Assembly (NCBI GenBank): GCA_002709225.1 | Contig: PAQH01000080.1 | Location: forward strand, 1 to 34,616 | Direction: 5' to 3' | From: Planctomycetaceae bacterium | GTDB lineage: Bacteria; Planctomycetota; Planctomycetia; Pirellulales; Pirellulaceae | DNA: 34,616 nt | Shown: piece after piece, positions 7,856-16,674 of the stretch | How positions within the stretch are numbered: position 1 is the stretch's first letter | Layout: each line of letters begins with the position of its first letter | The notes under the pieces: model-generated | Databases searched by the model: none | Told to the model about the DNA's origin: nothing | Seen by the model: only the letters and a program-made list of their open reading frames with translations | Made by a program: the position numbers and the translations under genes

Positions 7856-9436
7856 TCAGCCGTCCAACGCCGGGAAGGGAAACGCTGCTGATGGCTGATG
7901 CTCTTGTTTCATCAGCTCTCTGAGTCGTTTCACGACCTCGGGATGTTCGGTGGAGACGTCTCGGGATTCCGAGACGTCTGCTTCCAAGTCGTACAGTTCG
8001 AGTTTCAACGGGGTCTGGTTGTTTGGTTTGAGAATCCGCTGGCGGATGCCTTTCCAGCGGCCCATCCAGACCGCCTGTTGGCCGCCGTAGCCGGAAAATT
8101 CACGGTACAAGAATTTGCGGCTATGTTGCGGCTGGCCCCTCAAGGTTGGTGCGATACTGATGCCGTCGAGGTCACGGGGGCTTTTGCCGGGCGAGCCGAT
8201 CAGGTCCAACAACGTGGGTACCCAATCCTCCAGGCCTGTGACCACATTCGATGTGCTCCCAGGTTGAACGTGACCCGGCCAGCGGACAAGCAGAGGGACA
8301 CGCACTCCTCCTTCGTAAAGGGACCCTTTCAGGCCGCGGAGCGGTTTGACACTCTGGAAGAATTCGTAATCGACCTCTCTTTTCAGGTGGGTCGTTCCAT
8401 TGTCGGAGGTAAAGATCACGATCGTGTTGTCCGACAAATCCAGTTCGCCGAGCAGGTCCAGTATGCGACCGATATAGCGGTCCATACGGGTGATCATCGC
8501 CGCGTACGCGGCGCGCGGCGTAAAGTGAGGGGTGTAGCCGCCGCCGGTGCGGTGAGTAAAGGGTGGGTCGTTCCAGCGTTGGTCTAGATAAGGCTTGAGT
8601 TCTTCGTCCGGAACGTGAAGGGCGACATGAGGAATGATTGTGGGGTAGTAGAGGAAAAACGGTTCATGGCGGTGTTTGCGGATGAAGGAGAGAGCCTGCC
8701 GGTGGATGCGGTCTGGCGCGTAGTCTTTCCCCTTGTAGCGGTCGTAGCTGGCAGGGTCGGCGGGATCCACATCACGGGGCAAACGCGCGTGCCCGGGAAT
8801 CGGCGGCTTGTTTTGGAGTGGGATGCGTTGGGCGTTGTCCCAGAGATATGCGGGATAGTAGCTATGGGCGTGTCGTTGGCAGTTGTACCCGAAGAAACGT
8901 CGGAAACCCTGCTGGAGTGGGTCTCCGGTTGAACCAGGCGCGCCCAACCCCCATTTACCAAAGGCCCCCGTCACGTAGCCTTCCGCCGCGAGGATCTCGG
9001 CCATGGTGACGGCATCCGGTGAAAGCGGGCGTTGGCCTTCGGGGCGGACTTCGGAGTTGTTACGGATTTCCGCGTGTCCGGGATGTCGTCCAGTCATCAA
9101 GACGCATCGTGATGGCGCGCAGACGGCGTTCCCCGAGTAATTACGGGTGAATCGCATCCCCTGGCGGGCGAGTTGGTCCAAATGGGGGGTGCGGATTTTC
9201 TGTTGGCCATACGATCCGAGTTCGGCATAGCCGAGATCGTCCGCCATGATCAAAACGATGTTGGGTTTCGTGGTACGCGTTGCGGCGGCCAGCCGCCGAC
9301 CGTGGGTAAAGAGCCCCACCAGCTGGCAGGTCAGTAAGCAGGAGCAGGCGATGCGAATACAGAACCTGGCACGCGCCGCCAGGGATCGTGGCAAACCCCG
9401 CGAGTATCGGTGTCGATCGTTAGCGTAATGCTGCAT
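7856..9436 (-). CDS. Secreted formylglycine-dependent sulfatase (arylsulfatase A type)
   Basis: Sulfatase of 526 aa with an N-terminal secretion signal (hydrophobic segment at about 25-45). Metal ligands appear in NIVLIMADDLGY (Asp66, Asp67). The activation motif is CAPSR beginning at Cys106, followed by CVLMTGRHPGH; this Cys is oxidised to formylglycine by a sulfatase-modifying enzyme. Later conserved pieces include GKWGLG and the IVIFTSDNG metal-binding segment. It hydrolyses sulfate esters, most likely on sulfated polysaccharides, outside the cytoplasm. The modifying enzyme is not in this window. The gene is convergent with the GT-C gene, with 39 bases between the stops. The exact substrate cannot be told. 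Confidence 0.93.
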   Translation of the reverse strand: MQHYANDRHRYSRGLPRSLAARARFCIRIACSCLLTCQLVGLFTHGRRLAAATRTTKPNIVLIMADDLGYAELGSYGQQKIRTPHLDQLARQGMRFTRNYSGNAVCAPSRCVLMTGRHPGHAEIRNNSEVRPEGQRPLSPDAVTMAEILAAEGYVTGAFGKWGLGAPGSTGDPLQQGFRRFFGYNCQRHAHSYYPAYLWDNAQRIPLQNKPPIPGHARLPRDVDPADPASYDRYKGKDYAPDRIHRQALSFIRKHRHEPFFLYYPTIIPHVALHVPDEELKPYLDQRWNDPPFTHRTGGGYTPHFTPRAAYAAMITRMDRYIGRILDLLGELDLSDNTIVIFTSDNGTTHLKREVDYEFFQSVKPLRGLKGSLYEGGVRVPLLVRWPGHVQPGSTSNVVTGLEDWVPTLLDLIGSPGKSPRDLDGISIAPTLRGQPQHSRKFLYREFSGYGGQQAVWMGRWKGIRQRILKPNNQTPLKLELYDLEADVSESRDVSTEHPEVVKRLRELMKQEHQPSAAFPFPALDG

Positions 9437-9761
9437 TGTTGTGACCTGGTCCTAGGTGGTAAGCGGCCGCTGCGTGGAAACTGCCCGAGAGCGTCATTCG
9501 CAGAAGATCGCTGGTACAAAGGGATTACTGATGCACATACGCGGGTAGCGAACAAGTGGAGCCGAGAAGTTATCGAGCGAGTACTCAGAAAATCAGTGCC
9601 TGACCGCTGGCGCTGTCGAGCGACGTTTCTACAGCCTAACAAGCGTCTGTAACGCGGCCAAGTGAATCCGTTGGAGGGGCGCGCGTTGTGGCGCCGGGAT
9701 CTGGTATCCTACGGGTCGGCAGCGGGTGGGCATTGGACACTGCGTAGAAAAGGAGGGAAGG
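9437..9761. other. Divergent intergenic region, sulfatase / dehydrogenase
   Basis: This 325-base stretch lies between divergent genes and should hold both promoters. A small open frame crosses it (9410-9652) but has no ribosome site, no recognisable motif and overlaps the sulfatase start, so it is not called. TGGTATCCT at 9702-9710 is compatible with an extended -10 element for the downstream dehydrogenase. Nothing else structured was seen. Confidence 0.4.
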
Positions 9762-10712
9762 ATGCAGCCGGTTTATCTCATCACTGGTGGCGCTGGTAAT
9801 CTGGCCTGCCAACTGACCTTTCCGTTGGCGGAGTTTGGTATTCGATGTGTACTGCTGGATGTAGTGGAGGAGCCGGTCGCCCCCGTTGCAGCGGGGTGTG
9901 AATACGTGCGCGGTGACGTCACGATCGCTGAAGACATGGAGACGCTGTTTCGAGATTATGAACCACGCGTGGTGGTCCATTTTGCATCGCTACTCTCGGC
10001 TGCGTCCGAAGCCAACCGAGCGGCAGCGTGGGCGTTGAACGCCACCGGCGCCTTCACGCTTCTGGAACTGGCGTTGGCGCACCGTGTGGAGCGTTTTTTC
10101 TTCCCGAGTTCGCTGGCGGCATACGGAGGTCGGCTGCCGGACTTGATTGCTGACGATCAGGTCCAGTGGCCGGATGGCATGTACGGTGTGACCAAGGCTA
10201 CCGTTGAGCGTTTGGGTGTGTACTACGCGCGACGGCACGGGCTCGACTTCCGCAGCCTGCGTGTTCCGATTGTGGTGTCGCGCTATGCTCACCTCGGGGC
10301 GGCCAGTTCTTATGTGTCACGGGCCTTCATGGAAACGGCACGGAACGGCGCGTTCGTGTTTCAGGTGCGACCCGATAGCCAGCCGGCGTTGATTTACACG
10401 CGAGATGTCATTAACGCGATGGTCATGTTATTGGAGGCGCCTGCGGAGAAGTTGCAGCAGCATGTCTACAATATCCAGGCCTTGTCACCGACCGCGAAGG
10501 AACTGGCGGTGGCCATCGGGGTCCACTATCCGGACGCGTCGTTAGAGTTTCAAACCGATAATGGGATTGCGGACTTGATCGATAGTTGGCCGAGGCGATT
10601 TGACGATACGGCAGCTCGGCGGGACTGGAGTTGGCGCAGTACGTACGATTTGGAGGCCATGGCGGCCGATTTCGCCGCGACCTTGGCGACAGGTGACGAG
10701 AAGATCGCCTGA
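9762..10712 (+). CDS. SDR-type NAD-dependent dehydrogenase, L-threonine 3-dehydrogenase-like
   Basis: Extended short-chain dehydrogenase of 316 aa. The nucleotide-binding motif is ITGGAGNLA at residues 7-15, and the catalytic pair is Tyr141/Lys145 in MYGVTK. The C-terminal part, with an IADLIDSWPRRFDDTAAR segment followed by RDWSW and YDLEAM, matches the SDR-type L-threonine 3-dehydrogenases related to UDP-galactose epimerase better than sugar epimerases. Such enzymes oxidise threonine to 2-amino-3-oxobutyrate, which 2-amino-3-ketobutyrate CoA ligase then splits to glycine and acetyl-CoA. That ligase is not adjacent. AAGGAGGG lies 4-5 bases before the ATG at 9762 and settles the start over a GTG at 9726. 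A sugar-nucleotide role remains possible. Confidence 0.72.
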   Translation: MQPVYLITGGAGNLACQLTFPLAEFGIRCVLLDVVEEPVAPVAAGCEYVRGDVTIAEDMETLFRDYEPRVVVHFASLLSAASEANRAAAWALNATGAFTLLELALAHRVERFFFPSSLAAYGGRLPDLIADDQVQWPDGMYGVTKATVERLGVYYARRHGLDFRSLRVPIVVSRYAHLGAASSYVSRAFMETARNGAFVFQVRPDSQPALIYTRDVINAMVMLLEAPAEKLQQHVYNIQALSPTAKELAVAIGVHYPDASLEFQTDNGIADLIDSWPRRFDDTAARRDWSWRSTYDLEAMAADFAATLATGDEKIA

Positions 10713-10809
10713 TCGGTTCGCTGGTCTCAGGCGGGGTGCGACCGGGTCGCGCGTTACGGGAGAAGATTCGGCCGGGGTCCTGGGGCGCTAAGCAGGACGA
10801 GGGAACTCC

Positions 10810-10818
10810 TGGTATACT
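10810..10818 (+). promoter_or_regulatory. Candidate extended -10 promoter element
   Basis: The string TGGTATACT fits an extended -10 (TGn followed by TATACT, one mismatch to TATAAT). It lies 56 bases before the first possible start codon of the downstream gene and within the 160-base gap after the dehydrogenase. No good -35 was seen. A very similar TGGTATCCT precedes the dehydrogenase gene at 9702-9710. Confidence 0.35.
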
Positions 10819-10888
10819 CTCACGGCGTGCTTGGACAGCATAATAGACTGTGATCGAGATGGTGAATTGAATCATGGGAAGGAGTCGG

Positions 10889-12181
10889 ATGGTGGACGGA
10901 TGTGGACATCTTGACCGTCGCAGTTTGCTTGGCATCGCGGGTACTGTGGCACTGGGTGCGGTTGCGGACCCGGCAGGCGTCGCGCGGCAAGTGCTGGCGA
11001 ACGCGGCTGAACCTCTCCAGCCCAAACCGGTTGCCGCCATTGTCACGGCCTACGAAAAGATATTGCACGCGGATGTACTGGTGACGAAGGTGGTGGCGGG
11101 ATGGGGGCAGGATGGAGGCCCTGGGCCGGCGCTCAATCTGGCGTCACTCTATGTGGATCAATTCGGTCCCAAGGACCTGGCCCGCCCAATTGCCAAGAAG
11201 TATGGTGTCCCCATCTTCGACTCGATCGAAGGTGCGTTGACGCTGGGAGGAAAACGGATTGCCGTTGATGGCGTGATCAGTATCGGTGAACACGGCAACT
11301 ACCCAGTCAACGAAAAGGGGCAGCAACTGTATCCGCGGCGCCGGTTCTTTGACGGGATTGCGGATGCCTTCGAAAAACATGGCCGGGTGGTGCCCGTGTT
11401 CAGTGACAAGCATCTTGGTCCGGAGTGGCGAGATGCCTCGGCGATTTATCGTCGCGCGCAGGAAATGAAGATTCCGATGATGGCGGGCTCGTCGCTGCCA
11501 GTAACCTTCCGACGCCCCTCGCGGACGATTCCGATGGGAGCTGAGATTGAGGCGGTGGTGGGGGTGGGGTACGGCGATCTGGATCGCTATGGGAGCCACA
11601 CTCTCGACTGTTTTCAATGTCTGGTAGAACGTCGCCGCAACGCCGAGGCTGGGGTGGAGTGGGTGGAGTGTTTGCAGGGAGACGACATCTGGAAGGCAGT
11701 TGATGAGGGGGTGGTGCGGGAGGATCTGATGGATGCGGTGTTCCGTTTGATTCCCGTGCGAGGCGGTCGTGACATGCGCGGAGACGCCGCTTCGTCACTG
11801 TTGCTATTCCGCTATACCGACGGGCTGCTAGGCGCGGTGTTCATGTTGCCGCATTATGCTGGCGGAATTGGCGCAGCGGTAAAACTACGCGGGCAACGCG
11901 ATCCCGTGGCGGTGCATTTTGAAGAACGCGCGGAACCGGCCATTCCACACTTCGCCTACCTTCTCAAAGCCATTGAGCGTATGGTTCACACAGGTAGGCC
12001 GTCTTATCCGGTTGAGCGAACAGTCTTGACAAGCGGGATCTTGGACCGCGCGTTGACGTCGCGGTTCAAGGGGCATCAGCGGCTCCTGACACCAGAGTTG
12101 GAGATTAACTACGACCCCGTCGATTACCCGTTCGCGCCGCACATTGACTTGAACTCCGATCCTCGCGAGCCACTCTCTTGA
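10889..12181 (+). CDS. Tat-exported protein of unclear function, possibly Gfo/Idh/MocA-related
   Basis: The protein is 430 aa. It starts with a Tat signal (DRRSLLGIAG followed by a hydrophobic stretch) and a likely mature region from about residue 35. The body contains a GISEHGNYP-like segment (IGEHGNYP), PRRRFFDG, and MMAGSSLPVTFRRP. The alternating alpha/beta character and the planctomycete context suggest a relative of Gfo/Idh/MocA-type oxidoreductases, which are often Tat-exported in this phylum. However, I cannot see a clean GxGxxG nucleotide motif or the EKP motif of that family. I therefore regard it as a conserved planctomycete protein without an assigned function. GGAAGGAG lies 4 bases before the ATG at 10889; an in-frame ATG at 10874 is the alternative. 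Confidence 0.6.
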   Translation: MVDGCGHLDRRSLLGIAGTVALGAVADPAGVARQVLANAAEPLQPKPVAAIVTAYEKILHADVLVTKVVAGWGQDGGPGPALNLASLYVDQFGPKDLARPIAKKYGVPIFDSIEGALTLGGKRIAVDGVISIGEHGNYPVNEKGQQLYPRRRFFDGIADAFEKHGRVVPVFSDKHLGPEWRDASAIYRRAQEMKIPMMAGSSLPVTFRRPSRTIPMGAEIEAVVGVGYGDLDRYGSHTLDCFQCLVERRRNAEAGVEWVECLQGDDIWKAVDEGVVREDLMDAVFRLIPVRGGRDMRGDAASSLLLFRYTDGLLGAVFMLPHYAGGIGAAVKLRGQRDPVAVHFEERAEPAIPHFAYLLKAIERMVHTGRPSYPVERTVLTSGILDRALTSRFKGHQRLLTPELEINYDPVDYPFAPHIDLNSDPREPLS

Positions 12182-12199
12182 GTGGCGGGCAGGTTCGCA

Positions 12200-12688
12200 T
12201 TATTTCTTGCGCGTTGAGGTACCTTGTACTTCCGCTTGTTCACCGTTGGCGGTTTTGAATTTCCCCGTCCACTGATAGCCTTTGGCTGTTTTGGTAAGGG
12301 TCATTTGGCCCGTGTAGGTCCCCAGGCCTTCCGCCTGGCCAGTCTGCGCGCCGGTGATGGAGGTCGCGGTGATCTTATTGAAAATAATACGGAAATACAT
12401 CCCCGAGTTGTCGTAGGAAGTCATTACCAGGGCCTGCTTGTCGGGTTCCCAGGCAGTCACCGTCATGACTTCCAGTCCGAGTGAGTTTTTGCCCTTGGAC
12501 ACAACCAGGTTGCCGTCGAGCCGCAGGTCGGCTTTGCTCTCGCCTGTTGTCCCCATTGAGTCTTTGCTGCTCCAGACGCCAGCTAAGTGTTTGAGCCAAT
12601 CTTTGTGGAGTTCGGCAGCCACGATTTCAGGCGTCAGGAGAGGACTTGTCAGCAGGAGGATTACTAGCGTCAAGTGGTGTCGCTTCAT
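12200..12688 (-). CDS. Small secreted protein, lipocalin-like/DUF1579-like
   Basis: Predicted 162 aa with a clear Sec signal peptide (Lys-Arg, then a Leu-rich core, then a small-residue cleavage region near residue 26). The mature part starts with WLKHLAGVWSS and then alternates hydrophobic and polar residues over many short strands rich in Thr, Gly and Lys. That pattern suggests a beta-barrel of the type seen in DUF1579 and other lipocalin-like proteins that measure as 'total weight/response' domains. No enzymatic motif is visible. It ends 18 bases after the stop of the convergent Tat-exported gene. The ATG at 12688 is chosen because it places the signal peptide at the N-terminus; no strong ribosome site supports it. 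Confidence 0.6.
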   Translation of the reverse strand: MKRHHLTLVILLLTSPLLTPEIVAAELHKDWLKHLAGVWSSKDSMGTTGESKADLRLDGNLVVSKGKNSLGLEVMTVTAWEPDKQALVMTSYDNSGMYFRIIFNKITATSITGAQTGQAEGLGTYTGQMTLTKTAKGYQWTGKFKTANGEQAEVQGTSTRKK

Positions 12689-12815
12689 TAGGGTGCTCGC
12701 TTTTTCCACAGTCGAACAGATGAAAGGAGAGATCGGAGGAGCACTTTGGCAAGCGGATGGATTTAACGCAAGGTCAATTCGTGTTGATCCTCGAGTCCGG
12801 GCATCTGGGCTGGTA

Positions 12816-13733
12816 TCAACTGCTGTTGGCGTGAGTGGGTGCGATCACGGTGTCGGCGGTGGCCCGCTGGTGCTGCAAATAGATAATGCTGTTGATCTGT
12901 CCTCCCATCATCAGCACCGCACCGGTCAAATAGAGCCAGACCAGTAGGATAATAGTGCCCGCAATGACGCCGTAGGTTTCGTTGTAGCGTGCTACGGTCT
13001 CCACGTAAAACTGGAATCCGCGGCCCATAATTACCCACCCTAAAGTGGCAAACAGGCTGCCTGGAGTAAGCAGTGACCAGCGGACTTTGGTGCCGGGGGC
13101 GAGCCAGTAAATTACCGATGCGGACGTCAGAGTGACCAGCCCGAGAATCAGCCAGCGGTAGCCCCGATTGAGCAGAAATTCGAGCCGTGGGTCGAAAGCA
13201 TGTTCAGCCATCCAGTGCGTAATGACCGGACCCAGTAATAGCAGCAGGAGTGCGAGCAGGAGCATGATGAACGCTCCCAGGGTCACCAGTAACGCCAGGC
13301 AGCGAACTTGCCAGCCGCGACGCACTTCGGTGACGCCGTAGGCGGCATTTAATCCCCGTGAGATGGTCAAGAAAAGCTGCGATCCGGCGAATCCGGCTAC
13401 GATCAGCGCGAACAGTACTAGCGAGAGAGTGGAGTGCTTCTGGATGTCTTCAATTTGCCGTAACAACACGCTGTCCGCACCGCTGGGCAGCGTGCGTCCA
13501 GCAGTCTCAGTGAGGCTTTCGATTTCGCCTTCCAGGGGCAGTTGCGCCAAGGTGGCAATCAGTAGGATCAGGAGAGGCGCTATGAATAGCATTGCGTAGT
13601 AGGCGAACTGAGCGCTGCGGGCATCAAGGTGGTGTTCACGAAAACCGTGTACAGCACGCACCACGAATTGATGGATTGGCAGATCGCCCAGATTCCACTG
13701 CGGTGGCACGATCTGTTGGTCAGAGAAGGGCAT
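12816..13733 (-). CDS. YihY/BrkB-family inner membrane protein
   Basis: About 305 aa with six or seven hydrophobic segments. Family signs are the N-terminal ARSAQFAYYAMLFIAPLLILL segment, the central ISRGLNAAYGV segment and the C-terminal YNETYGVIAGTIILLVWLYLTG region, all typical of the UPF0761/YihY family once mislabelled RNase BN. The molecular role of this family is not settled; it is an integral inner membrane protein. The start is placed at the ATG at 13733 because homologues begin shortly before the first helix; the open frame itself extends to 13814. The neighbours give no functional clue. Confidence 0.82.
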   Translation of the reverse strand: MPFSDQQIVPPQWNLGDLPIHQFVVRAVHGFREHHLDARSAQFAYYAMLFIAPLLILLIATLAQLPLEGEIESLTETAGRTLPSGADSVLLRQIEDIQKHSTLSLVLFALIVAGFAGSQLFLTISRGLNAAYGVTEVRRGWQVRCLALLVTLGAFIMLLLALLLLLLGPVITHWMAEHAFDPRLEFLLNRGYRWLILGLVTLTSASVIYWLAPGTKVRWSLLTPGSLFATLGWVIMGRGFQFYVETVARYNETYGVIAGTIILLVWLYLTGAVLMMGGQINSIIYLQHQRATADTVIAPTHANSS

Positions 13734-13932
13734 GCGATAAACCAGGGGCAGTGTCTGTATTGTTGTGCCACATGAGACAGTTGGACCGCGTTGGAAACGC
13801 GCAGTTGTTTCCAATAGCGGACATTCACTTGGCTGTCGAGAGGAAGGGAGAGGGGCGGGCTATTGGTCACCAGCAGATTCAGTTTGTTGCTGGTGGGCAT
13901 TCGTGGCCGAAACCACCGGTCATCAGATCGGG

Positions 13933-14784
13933 TCACCGCGGCGGAACAGCTGTGCCCGCTAGGGCACGGTATTCGTTGACCAGGCGGGTCGCCCCCTCGG
14001 CGATGAGCGTCAATTCATCGACAGTTTCGAAAAAACTCGCTCCCTGACGGATCCACTCGCCAGCAGCGGTAAGATTGGCAGCGGTCGTTCCAAACGGCAC
14101 ATCGTGCTGGATGCAGAGCTGGAGAATGGTTTCCATGGGCCCACGGACTTCGGGGTGGTCGTACTGACCAGGATGGCCCATTTCAATCGAGAAGTCACCT
14201 GGCCCGACGTATACCATGTCGACACCCGGTGTACTAATGATTTCTTCTGCGTTTTCGTAGGCTCGTCGAGTTTCGATATGCACCACCAAAGTGGTTTCCT
14301 GGTCCTGGTCTTCCATCCAGGTGGCCCAATTGGCGGGCTGAGCGTATCCGCTGCTGCCATAGCCGGGCGCGATGGCACGAGTACCACGGGGAGGGAACTT
14401 AATGTAATCCAGCAAGCATTCTACGTCGGCGCGTGTTTCTGTGCGGGGTAGCTGGATTCCGACGATTCCACATTCCAGTAGTTTGGCAACTTCGGCCCGC
14501 TCGAGTTGCGGTGTCTTGGCGATGACTGGGAGGTTGTTGTCACGTGCGCAGAGGACGGTGTCGGCTAAGGTTGCCAAGTCAAAGAATCCGTGTTCGTATT
14601 CGATATACAGGAAATCGAAACCGGCATGTACGAAGAGTTTGACGAGTGCCGGACGCGCGTATTCTGAGAGCATTCCGCCGAGCAGCACTTGCCCGTTACG
14701 CAGGGCGGCCTTTAGAGAGCGGCCAGGTTGATCTTCCGGCCCGACATCGCCGCGGGGAACGGGCAGAGAGTTCGATTTTGCCAT
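13933..14784 (-). CDS. HpcH/HpaI-family class II aldolase
   Basis: About 283 aa, TIM-barrel aldolase/citrate-lyase family. Key segments are YIEYEHGFF (Glu64-His65, matching the family's catalytic His region), VVHIETRRAYEN (Glu171, metal ligand) and VYVGPGDFSIEMG (Asp197, second metal ligand). These enzymes reversibly cleave 2-keto-3-deoxy sugar acids or 4-hydroxy-2-oxo acids into pyruvate and an aldehyde using a divalent metal. The natural substrate here is unknown; deoxy-sugar acid breakdown would suit a polysaccharide-degrading planctomycete. AGGA lies 9 bases before the ATG at 14784. The gene is divergent from the DUF1549 gene, with about 294 bases between the starts. Confidence 0.85.
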   Translation of the reverse strand: MAKSNSLPVPRGDVGPEDQPGRSLKAALRNGQVLLGGMLSEYARPALVKLFVHAGFDFLYIEYEHGFFDLATLADTVLCARDNNLPVIAKTPQLERAEVAKLLECGIVGIQLPRTETRADVECLLDYIKFPPRGTRAIAPGYGSSGYAQPANWATWMEDQDQETTLVVHIETRRAYENAEEIISTPGVDMVYVGPGDFSIEMGHPGQYDHPEVRGPMETILQLCIQHDVPFGTTAANLTAAGEWIRQGASFFETVDELTLIAEGATRLVNEYRALAGTAVPPR

Positions 14785-15078
14785 CCTGAAAGGTCCTTGC
14801 TGAGGAGGAGAACCAGTGTGCAGGCCGCGGCACATTGTCATTAGCCACATTGTAGCACCAGACTGAGCGACAAGGGGGTGAGTGGGCAACGCAGGCGGCC
14901 CCTAATCCGACGTGTACAGTGGGCCTGCGGTCGTGGTAGGATGAGAAGCTCGCAAGGGAAATCGCCCCCTGCGCGCGGTGACGTGATAGCGCGGGAGCCA
15001 CCGTGGTCGATGCGCCAGATAGGCTGGCGCCATGGCCGACAGTGGTTCGTAACCCCCGATTTTGTTGGAGCGCAAAGC

Positions 15079-16665
15079 ATGCGGTGGTCTCTGACGCAAC
15101 TGGGGTTGGTCGCGTTCTCGGTTTGCCTGCCCACGCTCATTACGGCGTCGGAGCCACTACATCGTGTGATTGATCGTTATATTGGTGACGCGGCAGGTGG
15201 CCCCGTGGCTCCACAAGCGAGTGATGCTGAATTCCTCAGACGCGTGACGCTCGACTTGGCCGGGCGGGTGCCGACGGTTGAGGAAACCCGAGCTTTTCTG
15301 GGGAACAAGGGTGCGACGAAGAGGACGGAAGTCGTCGAAAGTCTGCTGGCGTCGCCAGATTACGCCCGTCGAATGCAGGAGTTTGTCAGCGTCTGGGTGC
15401 TCGAACGGCGCAACGAGACCTCCATTCCTCAGCCGGACTGGATACGCTACCTCGAAGAATCGTTGGCTGCCGACCGGCCTTGGAATCAGATTGTGGGCGA
15501 ACTCATGTTTGTTCCAGCCAAAGAACCCAAATATCCTGCGGCAGCGAAGTTTATGTTGGTGTCTGGGCGCAAAGGAAACGCACACCAAATCACCCAGGAC
15601 GTCGCGCGGCTATTCTTGGGTAGAGACATTATGTGCGCCCAGTGCCATGATCATCCATCTGTAGAGAGTTATACGCAGCGTGACTATTTCGGTCTGTACT
15701 CGTATGTTCAGGAGAAACCGAGTCAGGCCCGCTCGGAATTTGAGTCGGTGTTTGAGCCGGGGCAGCAATCGACCGGGCCGCGATTACCGGGGCGTCCAGA
15801 ACGGGAAGTCCCGGAAGTGAAGCCAGCGGAGGAAGACGATGCTGCCGCCTACCGCCCGAGGCTGATGTTGTCGGAGGATCTTCCGCACCCAGAAAACCGT
15901 TTGTTTGTGCGGACGTGCGTCAATCGATTCTGGTATCTGATGATGGGGCGTGGGTTGATCCACCCATTGGCTGCGGATCACCCCGAGAATCCGCCGTCGC
16001 ACCCCGAGTTGCTAGAAGCCCTGCAGGCCGGGTGGGTGGCGGATGCGTTACGTATCAAGCCTTTGCTGCGGCAGATTGCCTTAAGTGACGCCTACCAACG
16101 GGCGGGCACGTGGTCCGGGTTGGCAGAGGGAGAGACGGTTCACGAGGACCGATACCGAGTCGCCATCCCAAAGCCTCTGAGCCCGGAACAACTAGCGTGG
16201 TCCCTGTTGGTGGCGACCGGAAATCGCGAGCGTATGGAGCAGACGCCCCCCAGCGAACCGAAGTTCAACTGGTACGATTACATCAATGGTCGCAGTGAAC
16301 TGTTGCCGGCGAATACTGCCGAAACATTGGATCTGTTTGGGCGTGTTTTGGGCGCGCCTGAGGGTGAGAATCAGGATGAATTTAATCCGGCCATGGGGCA
16401 CGCGTTGTTCTTGATGCACGAACCGTTGGTATTGGATTGGCTCGAGGCCCGACCCGGAACCACAATGGAACGTGTGCTGGCCGCCAAGGACGCTTCAGCG
16501 CAGATCCAGGAGATCTACTTGAGCATTCTGTCGCGCGAGCCAGGCGACCAGGAACAACGCGAAGCTCTCGCGTACTTGCGGGCAAATCAGGAGACGCAGG
16601 CGGGGGCGCTTGTCGACCTCGTCTGGGCGCTGTTGGCCGCCGCGGAATTTCGTTTGAACCACTAG
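15079..16665 (+). CDS. DUF1549/DUF1553 planctomycete exported protein
   Basis: Predicted 528 aa with a Sec signal (hydrophobic segment at about residues 6-20). The N-terminal half matches DUF1549, including SDAEFLRRVTLDLAGRVPT and the MCAQCHDHP motif (Cys186, Cys189, His190), a CXXCH site of the kind that binds haem c in other proteins. The C-terminal half matches DUF1553, with ENRLFVRTCVNRFWYLMMGRG and the late LSILSREP segment. It is compact: many members are 700-1,000 aa and carry extra cytochrome or concanavalin-like domains, which are absent here. GGAG lies 8 bases before the ATG at 15079. It is followed 9 bases later by DUF1501. The biochemical role of these paired families is not established. 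Confidence 0.9.
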   Translation: MRWSLTQLGLVAFSVCLPTLITASEPLHRVIDRYIGDAAGGPVAPQASDAEFLRRVTLDLAGRVPTVEETRAFLGNKGATKRTEVVESLLASPDYARRMQEFVSVWVLERRNETSIPQPDWIRYLEESLAADRPWNQIVGELMFVPAKEPKYPAAAKFMLVSGRKGNAHQITQDVARLFLGRDIMCAQCHDHPSVESYTQRDYFGLYSYVQEKPSQARSEFESVFEPGQQSTGPRLPGRPEREVPEVKPAEEDDAAAYRPRLMLSEDLPHPENRLFVRTCVNRFWYLMMGRGLIHPLAADHPENPPSHPELLEALQAGWVADALRIKPLLRQIALSDAYQRAGTWSGLAEGETVHEDRYRVAIPKPLSPEQLAWSLLVATGNRERMEQTPPSEPKFNWYDYINGRSELLPANTAETLDLFGRVLGAPEGENQDEFNPAMGHALFLMHEPLVLDWLEARPGTTMERVLAAKDASAQIQEIYLSILSREPGDQEQREALAYLRANQETQAGALVDLVWALLAAAEFRLNH

Positions 16666-16674
16666 GGGAATAGT

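Noticed and set aside
9410..9652. Small 80-codon open frame between the sulfatase and dehydrogenase
   Set aside because: No ribosome site, no recognisable domain, and it overlaps the sulfatase N-terminus.
10423..11046. Minus-strand open frame of about 200 codons
   Set aside because: It crosses the 3' end of the dehydrogenase, an intergenic gap and the Tat signal of the next gene; its composition (Ser, Arg, Pro rich) is not protein-like.
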